From: Cephalotrichum gorgonifer
Taxonomy: Eukaryota > Ascomycota > Sordariomycetes > Microascales > Microascaceae
Reading direction: 5' to 3'
DNA length: 64,000 nt
NCBI GenBank assembly: GCA_900312665.1
Contig: ONZQ02000021.1
Span: 1,658 to 65,657 of the forward strand
Shown here: positions 35,128 through 44,756 of the stretch, piece by piece
How the letters are laid out: each line of letters begins with the position of its first letter
Position numbering within the stretch: position 1 is the stretch's first letter
Notes under the pieces: generated by a model
What the model was told of the DNA's origin: nothing
Seen by the model: only the letters and a program-made list of their open reading frames with translations
Databases searched by the model: none
Made by a program: the position numbers and the translations under genes

Positions 35128-35933
35128 GACTCCCGCTGCTACTCAGCCACAAACAACTGTGTGCATAAAGTCAAGGCGACATCGAAGGTGTTTGCTGGCG
35201 TGCCGGAAATCGGAAAGGCGCAGGTCGTGTTGTGGTGGAGGTTGCGGGGGGTTCGAGAAAAAGGCTAAGGTTTGGAAGGAGGAAAGGTACAAGCGAGGAT
35301 ATTATGGCGGGGATACAACGCGACAACAATTAGGTTAGGTCGGTTGGAGCCCGTAGTATGGGGGATGGAATTGGCAGTGATTTCTTGACTGCGAGCACAA
35401 TAAAGTTCGTGAATTGGGAGTGATTTGTTCTGATAATGAGAGAAGGAAGTAGGAAGGAGAGGAAGGAAGAAGGAACTGCAGATAGGTGTCTGGTGGTTTT
35501 GAAGTCGAACAGAGAGGTTCCAGTGTAATGAATTTAGGAACGGAATGATGGTGGGACCAACTACATCCATCACTCCCGACTGGAGCTCCAGCTGGCTGCG
35601 CTGCATGGTACCAGTCACGGGCCAAAATTCCGGGGAGGATGACAAAGCAGCACACTCTGAACGGAGCTCCTTAGTCCAGCATCTGGTATCAGCTGTGGTC
35701 GTCTGTCTCAAGTCCTCCACTTTCCGCCACATCAAGACGGGGATAGCTTCGCCTCCCTCCAGTCTAAGAATTAGTTATCTCTACAACTCAATCGAACACC
35801 GACCTCGCACAAAGCCACGCCACGTTTGAAGACCCATCTGTCAACTCCAGTTTCTACCTACGGCATCCGAATCCCAGTCCATTTGCAACGAACTTCTCCT
35901 ACCACCTACCTATCGAACACATACTACCCCACC
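35128..35933. other. Shared promoter region, TOR and rtf2
   Basis: An 806-bp gap between two divergent starts. The stretch 35880-35930 just before the rtf2 ATG is pyrimidine- and CA-rich, as in fungal leaders. No canonical TATA box is evident. Confidence 0.5.
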
Positions 35934-36767
35934 ATGGGCAACGATGGCGGCTCCATCCCCACGCGGCGCGAACTCGTCAAGAACACCGACCGCGCCAAGA
36001 CGGTCAGCGAACTAAAAGCCACCGCCCACGAATCCCTAACCCACGCCTGGACGCACTGTCCCCTCTCCACCGACAAGCTCGACCTCGAGAGCGCGGTGTC
36101 CGACTGGCGTGGCCGCCTCTACAACTACGAGTCCGTGCTCAAGAACCTGATGGCCGCCGAGGATGGCGAGGACGCCTCGGAGCCCGCGGCGGAGGTGTCG
36201 TTCTCGTCCACGGGTATCAAGAGCCTGAGGGACATCGTGAAGGTGAAGTTCAACAGGAGCACCACGCCGGGCGGCGGCGGTGGGGAAAGGGACGGTGCGG
36301 CATGGGTGTGTCCGGTCACGCTGAAGGAGTTCGGGGCGGGGACGAGGGCCGTCTACATCGTGCCTTGCGGACACGCGTTTGCGGAGGTGGCTATCAAGAA
36401 GATCGGGGAGAGGAGGTGTCCGGAGTGTAACGAAGCCTTTGAGGAGGAGAACGTCATACCCATCCTGCCTACCTCGGAGGCGGACCTGACGAGGCTGGCG
36501 GCTCGCGTGGAGCGGTTACAGGGGGAGGGCCTAACGCACGGCCTGAAGAAGGATAAGAAGGGTGGGAAGAAGAAGAGGAAGAGGGCGGAGGAGAACGGGG
36601 ACAAGGAGGGCGAGGACGGAGGGAAGGCGGGCAAGGCCGCGAAGAAGGACGAGCGGCTCAGCGGTATCAACAACGCCAGGACGGCCTCGCTGATGGCGAA
36701 GGTCCTAGCGGAGCAGGACGAGCTGGCCAAGAGGCGGAAGGTGGCGGCTGCGATGGCAAGCAAGTGA
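35934..36767 (+). CDS. rtf2: Replication termination factor Rtf2 family protein
   Basis: Nuclear RING-like protein that, in fission yeast, helps stall forks at RTS1 and has a human counterpart, RTF2. One exon of 277 residues. The N-terminus MGNDGGSIPTRRELV is typical of the family, as is the early HCPLSTDKLD segment (41-50). The RING-like part has C126 (WVCPVTLKEF), PCGHAF (144-149) and RRCPEC (161-165), with the incomplete ligand set known for Rtf2. The C-terminal third is Lys/Glu-rich (KKGGKKKRKRAEE), a probable nuclear signal. The start ACCATGGGC is a good context; the frame is open upstream but lacks protein-like sequence. Confidence 0.93.
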   Translation: MGNDGGSIPTRRELVKNTDRAKTVSELKATAHESLTHAWTHCPLSTDKLDLESAVSDWRGRLYNYESVLKNLMAAEDGEDASEPAAEVSFSSTGIKSLRDIVKVKFNRSTTPGGGGGERDGAAWVCPVTLKEFGAGTRAVYIVPCGHAFAEVAIKKIGERRCPECNEAFEEENVIPILPTSEADLTRLAARVERLQGEGLTHGLKKDKKGGKKKRKRAEENGDKEGEDGGKAGKAAKKDERLSGINNARTASLMAKVLAEQDELAKRRKVAAAMASK

Positions 36768-37020
36768 AAAACGCGCGATACGAAATTTTCTTTGCATGTT
36801 TATATTATTTCTGCATCAACAAGGGGCCAGGGGGACAGGCGGCGTACGGACTAAATAGATACCCCTTCAAACAAACAATAAACCATCACGATAATTCACA
36901 ATAGACCACCTAAGTCAAGAGTCCAATGTCATCCGTCCGTAAAAGTTTCACTTCGTTAAAACGATGTTCTAGTTTTTTTCGGTTTGTACAAGATGAGGAG
37001 GATCCATCCCACCCACCCAT
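36768..37020. other. Convergent 3' ends, rtf2 and glucosidase II beta
   Basis: A short AT-richer gap between two convergent genes, which must hold both 3' ends. Nothing else is seen. Confidence 0.5.
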
Positions 37021-38911
37021 CTACAGCTCGTCCTTCCCGCCAGACCCGTGTGCGGCCGGCGCAGGCTCACAGGCAGCAGGGGTGCCGACCTCCATCTTAT
37101 AGACACACTTCTCCGACTCCGAGACCCTCCAGATCTCCTCCTTCTCCGCGCAGGCCAGCCAGACGTCCGTCCGCCTTCGAGGGCCGTTCCAGCAGCTCTG
37201 ACCATTCTCGTACCTCAGCACCATGCGCTCCCCCGAGCCCAGCCCCTTCCCGTCGTGGCGCTCCTCCTCGTCCGACATCTCGCGGTCGATGCGGGCGAAG
37301 TCGCCCATGTTGGTGTTCCCGTGGCCCTTCTTGCTCTTCTGCGAGGTCTTCTGGAACCAGCACAGCTCGTACGTGTACTCGCCCGAGTCCTTGGCGATGC
37401 ATTGACCCTTGAGCGCCCGGAAGATGTCGTCGGGGCCGTAGTCCTTGTCGAGGTCTTCCTCCTCGGACTTAAGGGTGCCCTTCTTCGAGGAGATCTCGCG
37501 CTCGGCGGCCTGCAGGGCGTCACGGGCGGAGGCGAGGGCTTTCGACTCCTTTGCTCCGTCCTTGGTGTCCGCCAGCATGCCATTGTCCACGAGCCACTTG
37601 CGAAGGAGAGTGAGCTGCTTGTAGTAGAGATCGATGACGAACTTTGGCAAGTAAGCCTCAAACGCGTAGACTGCAGAATGTTAGTGGCCGGCTATTGAGC
37701 TCCAGATTAGGGGGCAGATACATACTGATATCTGCGTCAGCCGCCTCCTCTGTGGCCTCGAAGTCCTTCCAGTTGATACCATTCTCCTCGTCGTCCTCCA
37801 CCAAGACATCCTGAATCTCCTTGTCATCGATGATGGGCGGCAATTCACCCGCAATCCTGGCAGCGTAGTTCTCCCACGACTTGGCGGCTTGCTTGACTCC
37901 CTCGTCGTTGAAGTTCGGGTTGTACTCCTCCTTGAATCGTTTCAGGATGCCCTCGAGCTCGGCAATCTTGCCCCGCGCCTCGTCCCGCTGTTTCACAACA
38001 AGCTCAAGGGTCTCGCGAAGCTCATCCACGCGGTTCTTCGACAGGTCAAGCAGCTCGGCAAGCTTGCCGCCGGAAGCGCCCACCCTGTTCACCTTCCTCC
38101 GCTCCAGCCTCTCGACCTCGTCGAACTTGTTCTGGAGTGTGACCCTCTTCGCTTCGAGAGCAACCACCTCGTTGCGGAGGTTGACGATGTTCGTCTCGAC
38201 GTTGCGGCGGGCCTGCTTGGCCTGGCGGATGAGCTCATTCCTCTTCGCCCCGGACTTCTCCAGGGCCTTCTGCTTCTGTTCTGCGACGCGGCGCCACTCC
38301 TTGCCGATCTCGGCGCACTTATTCGGGCACTTGACGCCGCCGGCGCCGCTGTATTCCTCGGAGCCGTCGCAACAGAGGTCGTAGTCGCAGACGCCATCGT
38401 TTACGAGCGTGAAGGGGACGTATGCCCCGATGTGGCCCTTGTTGGCGCACCAGAAGCCCGGGAGAGCGTTGGAGGTGTTCGTCGTGCCGCTCGGGGAGCC
38501 GGGGAGAGGCTGGGGCGGGGAGAGGGGGGAGAGATTGGCGCAGGCTGAGGTTCCAGGCTCGTCGGAGCCATCGGGGCAGTCGCACGAGTCGTCGTTGACC
38601 TTGGCCGCGTCGATCTTGATGGAGGGATTTGAGATGCAGGTGAATGTGTCCTTGGATTCGTAGTACTTGGCGACTATCACTCGCGCTTGTTAGCTGCTGT
38701 CCCGGCCGCATTGGGTCTCCATGGGTAAGGGGATTGGAAAGAAAGACAGATTTAATTGGATTTCAAAGACCAGTGAAGGTGAATCTGGGGAGCTGGGAAT
38801 GGGAATGGGAACCTTACACTCTGGGCTAACACCTCGTGGCAAAGTCCCAGCAGAGGCATGGCTTGCCAAAGCCACTGTGCCAAGCAGCAGAGATACAAGT
38901 GACTGTCTCAT
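37021..38911 (-). CDS. GTB1: Glucosidase II beta subunit (PRKCSH-like)
   Basis: Non-catalytic ER subunit that helps glucosidase II trim glucose from N-glycans in glycoprotein folding control. Three exons, 38911-38818, 38673-37726 and 37670-37021, give 563 residues. Signal peptide: MRQSLVSLLLGTVALASHAS (1-20). The first join restores GVSPEFAKYY. Two LDLa-like Cys-rich modules follow (DDSCDCPDGSDEPG and CCDGSEEY), then a long charged coiled coil (about 140-320) and an acidic segment (VEDDEENG). The MRH lectin domain is near the C-terminus (GQCIAKDSGEYTYELCWF, GDFARIDREM, RYENGQSCWNGPRR). The protein ends GKDEL, an ER-retrieval signal; many filamentous fungal ER proteins end HDEL. It is divergent from the cyclin-D1-binding-like gene. 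Confidence 0.95.
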
Positions 38912-39367
38912 AGCGGCAATCCCCAGGTCCAATTCGCTCCAGGGATGAGGGGGAGAACCCGACCGGGCAGGTTTCGTGAAGATGGCGCGTACGAGCAATG
39001 TAGTACGCCGTCGTAAGGTGTGAGTGAGCAAGGAGGAAGGTCTGGGGCTTGTACCAAAGTATCTAGAGCTGTGTTAGTAGGTAGGTACAGCTGGCTGCTG
39101 CTAGGTGAAACGTGGAGATTTCGGCGGATGTTCGGCTAAATGAGACCCCTGCTTGGCATGCGGGCACTAGTGGGGCCGTCTGGCTGTTCTCTCAAAATTA
39201 AGACGAGGAGGGGTCATGAAGAGATGCAAGTTGCCCCGCGGCGGCACTTTTTTTTTTCTTCGTCGATTTTGCTGTCACTGCTCCTAAATTGCACAATTCC
39301 ACACGTTTCCAGGTCCTTTCTCTCCCTTCTGAAATCATATATCGTGGCCCCAAAATCACGCGAAATC
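38912..39367. other. Shared promoter region, glucosidase II beta and GCIP-like gene
   Basis: A 456-bp gap between divergent starts. A T-rich run (39249-39260) lies about 110 bases before the ATG at 39368. No clear operator is seen. Confidence 0.5.
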
Positions 39368-40525
39368 ATGGCTCCACAGGCCTCCGACACCGCGATACAG
39401 GACCTCAACACCCTCGTCTCCAATGTGGTTGTGCTCCTCACGAAGCTCGAAGCGACTCTGACTAGTCTCAGCAAGCAGACTAAGACAGCAGCAACGCCCA
39501 GCTCATCAGGCACGGCCTCCGATTTCGACTCCCTCCGCGTAGCCCACGACTCCGCCTCCCTCATCAAATCCCATACTACGAAGCTATCCCTTTTGATAAT
39601 TACGGAGCCGTTCACCCCGTCGGCCATATGCACGGTTCTCCGGGAGCTCGTCTCGGGCCCGGTACCAGCTCTTGCTGCCGCTGCCGAGACTTGCGATCCC
39701 GCTCGATACACCACCGACTTCAGCCAAGCCCTCAACTCAAAGTGCCACTTTGTTCTTAGGGACTTGCGGACGTTTATCCTGAAGATACCAACGGATGGAA
39801 AGGTTCTATCGGATGAGGCGCAGCGCGTCTCTACCGATGGGTCTGGGAAGGGGAGTATGGCGATGACGGGGCTACTCTGGTCCATCTGCGACGACCTCAT
39901 GAGCTTCTCACAGGCGGGGGTGTCAGGGTATTACATCCAGAAGGTGGAGGAGACGAGGCTCACGCTCAAGGACATAATAGAAGAATTGAAGGAGTGGAGT
40001 GAGGAGGAAGAGGACGATGATGAAGACGATGATGAGCCCGTGCACGCAGACTTTGATTCCGCCGTGGACGTCGGCGACAGCCGCGGCAATAGTCCGGGGC
40101 CGGGGGGAGCTGCGCAGGCGGTGCTGGACGACTTGATGAACTCCGCGGGGACGATACCAAGGGACGATCCGGACAACATCCGCGGCCGGGTCGAAATCTG
40201 TCTTCGGAGGCTGCGGCTTTCCATGATTCTCTGCCAGGCCGTCACGAAGCGACGGCTAAAGGCGGCGCCAAAGTTCCCCGCGGAGGACGCGGGGGTAGTG
40301 CGGACCCTAGAGCGTGCGATCGGGTCCCTCAAGCAACTTCCTGACCGGTTTGAGGACGCGGCGATGGCTTTCTACGACCTTGACCCGGCTGGTATCGACG
40401 CCAGCATGAAGGTGTGCGCCGAGGAAGCCGTGGGTGTAGCAAAGATGCTGGAGAAGTCGTGGGCAGGGGAGAAGGATGAGTTTACGGAGTGGGCGGAGAA
40501 GTTCGAGGTGCAGATTACTAAGTAG
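39368..40525 (+). CDS. Cyclin-D1-binding protein 1-like (GCIP family)
   Basis: Helical protein of the Grap2/cyclin-D-interacting (GCIP, CCNDBP1) family; its role in fungi is not well defined. One exon of 385 residues from the ATG at 39368 (CATGGCTCC); an upstream in-frame extension to 39140 looks untranslated. Family-like features are the N-terminal helix LNTLVSNVVVLLTKLEATL, the central TGLLWSICDDLMSFSQ, then KVEETRLTLKDIIEELKEW, a strongly acidic loop (EEEEDDDEDDDE, about 220-230), and the C-terminal RVEICLRRLRLSMILCQAV and LEKSWAGEKDEFTEWAEKF helices. No targeting signal is present. The family call rests on helix order and the central motif. Confidence 0.75.
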   Translation: MAPQASDTAIQDLNTLVSNVVVLLTKLEATLTSLSKQTKTAATPSSSGTASDFDSLRVAHDSASLIKSHTTKLSLLIITEPFTPSAICTVLRELVSGPVPALAAAAETCDPARYTTDFSQALNSKCHFVLRDLRTFILKIPTDGKVLSDEAQRVSTDGSGKGSMAMTGLLWSICDDLMSFSQAGVSGYYIQKVEETRLTLKDIIEELKEWSEEEEDDDEDDDEPVHADFDSAVDVGDSRGNSPGPGGAAQAVLDDLMNSAGTIPRDDPDNIRGRVEICLRRLRLSMILCQAVTKRRLKAAPKFPAEDAGVVRTLERAIGSLKQLPDRFEDAAMAFYDLDPAGIDASMKVCAEEAVGVAKMLEKSWAGEKDEFTEWAEKFEVQITK

Positions 40526-40757
40526 AGTATTATTCTGGGCACGAAATCGAATACGGACAGAGCCCAAGTTTGGCGATGACCCGCTCCTGGACATCCAATC
40601 ATGAATGGGATGAGAACCGGCCGAGAAGTAAAGTGTATGTACAGATGAAAGGACTGAGACGCTGATACCACATGCAAGGACCACCAGAGCCGAAAGCATA
40701 TACGGCCCCTAGCTACAGACGCTCTTTCCCATGAATTCCCAATGACTCGAAGGCTCC

Positions 40758-42466
40758 TCAGGTGAATAGCTCGATGCAGTCCACAATCTGTCGGCGAAAA
40801 AGTCAGCCCAGTCCTACCAAGAAACAACCGCCGTTCGAGATAAGGTGAGGGAAGGGGGACTTACATAGTTGGGACTCAGGAAGGTGGCTCCGTCGCTACC
40901 GGACGCCACACCAATCGTGATGGTGTTCTTTCCCGCGACCAGCGTGCCAGCCGGGACCTTGAAATCGTACACCTCCCCATGGCCCCTGTACGCCCCGCGC
41001 GTGACCCCCCTCGAGTCAATCTTCGCCGGCGCCGCGGGCGTGGGCGCGTTCCACCCGTTGACGCTCACGGACGGCCTCCCCCCGGCAAAGGAGAGGGTCG
41101 TAGCAATGCGGAGGGTCGCCGCGCCCGGGGCGGATGCCAGGTTGACGTTGATGGTGGCGGGGTTGTTCACGGACTTGAATATGGCCATGGGGAAGTCGGA
41201 GGACGACGAGCTGCCGACATTGTACGTCAGGGGCCCCCAGGACGACATCCGGGAGTCGGAGGGGTGCATGCGGAGGAACTTGTCCGCGTTGCGGAAGCCG
41301 GTCGGCTGGCCGTCGTACTCGCCTATCTTCAGGAGGGATTTCGCGGGGGCGGAGAGGGTGCTCGCGATGTCCTTGGTGGTGGCGGACCCGGCGGAGACGG
41401 AGACGGTGGTGGTGGCGACCTTGAACTCGGTCTGGTAGAGGACCATGGTGTAGGTGCCCGGCTTCATGAGCGGGGACGTGAAGGCGCCTGTGGAGGAGGG
41501 GTAGGTCCAGTACTGTGCGTTGCTGTTGAACCAGTGAACGACGGTCTGGAAGGACGAGGGGACGCCCGAGGCCCTCCCCGTCACGGTGCCGCGGCCGGAG
41601 GCCGGGACGTAGCCCTTCACGTTGAGGTCGGCGAAGAAGGAGGTGTCGACCTCCCTCTTCTTGGGGATCCCGCTGCGAGAGAACTGGAGGAGGTAAGGCC
41701 CGTGGAGCCCCACGCGGAAGGCCTCGGTCTGGACGTGGCCGCTGTTCATGTAGTTGTACAGGTTCGTGGAGTCGCCGACGCGGTTGGAGTTGATGTCGCG
41801 GAAGAAGGGCCCGCCGGAGGACGACTCGCGCTGGGGCACGAGGATGCAGGCGTGGATGGCCTCGGGGGTGTTCAGGCCGTAGACGCAGGCGGCGTCCTCG
41901 TCGATGTACCTCTCGCTCGAGTAGAACTTGGAGCGGGTCTGGCCGTTGACCAGGTAGACGTCGGAGCCCTCGACGGCGGTGGAGCTGTCGAGGGTGCTGG
42001 AGACCTCGCCGAAGGGGTGCTCGAGGGGCAGGACGTTCTTGTTCAAGCGGGCGATGAAGCGGAGCTCGCCGACGGAGGGCTCGGCGGTGATGTAGGTGGC
42101 CATGTAGATCTTGGACTCGCCCTCGCGCACGGCCATGTAGTGCGTCAGGGTGCTGGTGGCGCACTCGATACGGATGACGCGGGCGCCGGCGGCGGTCACG
42201 GTGGAGACGGAGACGGTGGCGGAGCCGAGGCCGGAGGAGATGTGCGTGCCCTTGCCGCTGGAGCCCTGGAGCTCATTGCCACGGAACTTGATGGAGGAGA
42301 TGTCGCAGCTCGATTTAGAGAGGGTGAAGATGAGGGGGTCGGCGGAGCCGGCGTCGACGATGTAGTTGTTGCCCGAGGAGGTGAAGCCGAACGCGGCGGA
42401 CACGAGGGGGAGGAGGGCTAGGAGGGCGAAGAGGAGGGAGAGGAGGGGAGAGGACTTGGAAGCCAT
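40758..42466 (-). CDS. Rhamnogalacturonan lyase, PL4 family
   Basis: Secreted enzyme that cleaves the rhamnose-galacturonate backbone of pectin (rhamnogalacturonan I) by beta-elimination. Two exons, 42466-40865 and a 30-base last exon 40787-40758, join over a 77-bp intron (GTAAGT..GACAG). The join gives the expected end SPNYIVDCIELFT. The product has 543 residues, near the usual 520-540. Signal peptide: residues 1-23, cut near LVSAAFGF. An N-terminal PL4 catalytic domain fills about 24-270 (FGFTSSGNNYIVDAG, LTHYMAVREGESKIYMATY), followed by a fibronectin-III-like domain (KGYVPASGRGTVTG) and a C-terminal carbohydrate-binding-like domain (GQPTGFRNADK, IGEYDG, VSVNGW). I did not assign the catalytic Lys and His individually. 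It implies use of plant wall pectin. Confidence 0.93.
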
Positions 42467-44756
42467 TTTGGACAAGGGGGGGAAGCTGTGACGGCTTTCC
42501 CCTTGGCGTGGTGAGGCGGCGATACAGCAGTCGCGCAGGCAGAAGAGGTGAACTACGGGGTTACTCTTCCATCGTCACAGGAGTCGGGTCGGGGGAGGGG
42601 AATGTCTTTTTATTTTCTATTTTAGTTTTGGCCGCATAAGCTATCATCTGAGCCAGGGAGGAGTGCACACAAGAATTGGGTATCGTCGTCCCCTTCAATC
42701 TCGGTGACTCCCTAAAGAGCTCTCTGCCGGGGTGGTGGGTCCGATAGAGTGGATGCCCGAGCAAGTCGAACCTGAAACGGGTTCCATTGGTGGAATTGGA
42801 CAAAAGCGGAGAAGGGCTCGGGGGTTACGGCACCGAGAGGAAGGGTCAGTCCAAGTGTCAATCCAGAGACTGTGCGGGGAGCAAGTGATGTTGATGTGGT
42901 AGCCGGGGATATTTTAAAGGGAGCAATATCGGGCTGCATGTCTCGGTCTCCCGTAATAGTCCCCGGATCGCCGCTCGGGCGGGAGCCCCGGTCCGGATCG
43001 GGCCGGGGAACGCCCAACGGCTCGTTGAACATGTTTACAAACATGATTATAGGCTGTATGTATGTAATTGGCAGTTTAAAGGGACGGGTCAGGGCCTCTT
43101 CCACCCATCATCAGTAACGGAAAGGTTTAATTCATACGGTATTGCGGAATATCTTCATCTTACTCGTGCATGGCGCCTCCAGAGGCAAAAATGCGGGGGA
43201 GGGCAGCTCATAGGCGCGCCAATCTATTGATCGCTCCGTGAGTTGAACTAGACAAGACGTTGCACTCGACGTTCAAGGCCAATGCGGACAAAACTCTGTA
43301 GAATCCACCTATTACAATGCCCAGCGTCTTGCGAGGAACTCTAAATATTCGAGGAAATCATCAAATATGATAGAGAAAGACGCCCTTACCGGCACACTAA
43401 TACCGCGTCCCTCGTCATCCCCGGCATCCGTGGGCCGGTGTCTCCAGGCAGGCTGGGTTGGACACGGCGCACGGCGCTTAGCTGCACCGGCAGTCGGTGC
43501 CGAACTACGAGTCCTTGAGAGTTACATGTATATTACACGAGTCCAAATCATATTAAGGAATTGAGAGTAGTTTCGCTCTATTCCTCTCAGACCTGGATCT
43601 CGCGTGGCAATCGGACGGGAGGGAGGACCGCCACATCCTTTTATTCCTCGTTTGGCCCGGCTATCCGGCTATCTTTTCTTTGTCCGGACATCGGCACGGG
43701 CACGCGGAGTGCAATATTGATACAAGTATGGAGCAGTCTCAAAGTATTGTTATCAAAACCCCCATTTTGAAAATGCACGCCGAAGCCGAGTCCACTTTTA
43801 CGAGTTAAATGCCCGAACAATGGGGTGGGACTGTGGTTTGGTGCCATTCCGTGCTAGTATTAATATGGTGTGTACTATAATACTGCGACACAGTAACACG
43901 CACAGCCCCAAGTTCGCTCAGCCACCTCCGCGATCCCCTCCCAGCCATCCCGGAGCCTGGAATGACATGAACTGCCCCCACACGACCTGAACAGCGCCTC
44001 ATCAATCGGTCTAATAGTTACAAGACCACTCTTTGCGGCCTAACGCAAGCGAGCCGCCCACGTCCCATGCAAGGGGTCTATAATTTTACACTTCCGCGCA
44101 TGGAAGACCATTGGGAGCACTAAGAACCTCCTTCCCCAAGCCACACTTTCCTCTTCCAGAGGATCCATTTTGGAGGGAAGTGGAAATAAGGGACAGGAAT
44201 GGAAACCCGCCATTCTTTCATACTTTGAGGCTCCGGTTGGTCTGTACATTCGACGCTTATCATTTTATCGCTTCAGACATTACCATTTTCAGCACTCCCA
44301 ACGGGGGCCGGAGTAAGCAATGACATTCTTAGACGGCTTTGCCTTGAGCTTTGGCGAAGTACCTATGTAGAATAAGCGCCAACATTAAAGGAAGGAGCGC
44401 GTGCCGGAGTGGGGAATTCTAATGTCACTGCCCTCCAGCTCTAGGCAACCTCATTCATCCTCAAGATCTGAATAGCTCTTGGCTCGCTCTTAACTCTCAT
44501 TGTCTCTCAGCTAGGATGTTTGGAAGATAAAGTCCTCTATAACCCCCTCCTCTCTCCATCCGCTCCCGCTCTTCTCCAACTAGACAGTATACCCGTCTTT
44601 CTTTCTTTCCGAGGATACTCCTCCCCCGCATCCCTCCCTTCCTTACCGTGCAAGACCTTGAAATATAGTTGGAGATACCACTGCTTGCGAACTATCTTAG
44701 CAACCGCAGCTTCATCCTGTCCCCTACTCTGCGTCAAATCTCTGAATAGCGCCACA
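42467..44756. other. Gene-poor intergenic region
   Basis: Over 2.3 kb there are only short open frames with no motif. CATGTTTACAAACATG at about 43029-43044 is a short palindromic element containing a forkhead-type TGTTTAC core. The right end holds the leader of the VWA-Hint gene. Confidence 0.4.

Noticed and set aside
40979..42421. 480-codon open frame on the plus strand opposite the PL4 gene, and a 382-codon minus-strand frame inside it
   Set aside because: These are shadow frames of a GC-rich gene; their composition is Gly/Val/Asp- or Arg/His-rich without domains, while the PL4 frame is clear.
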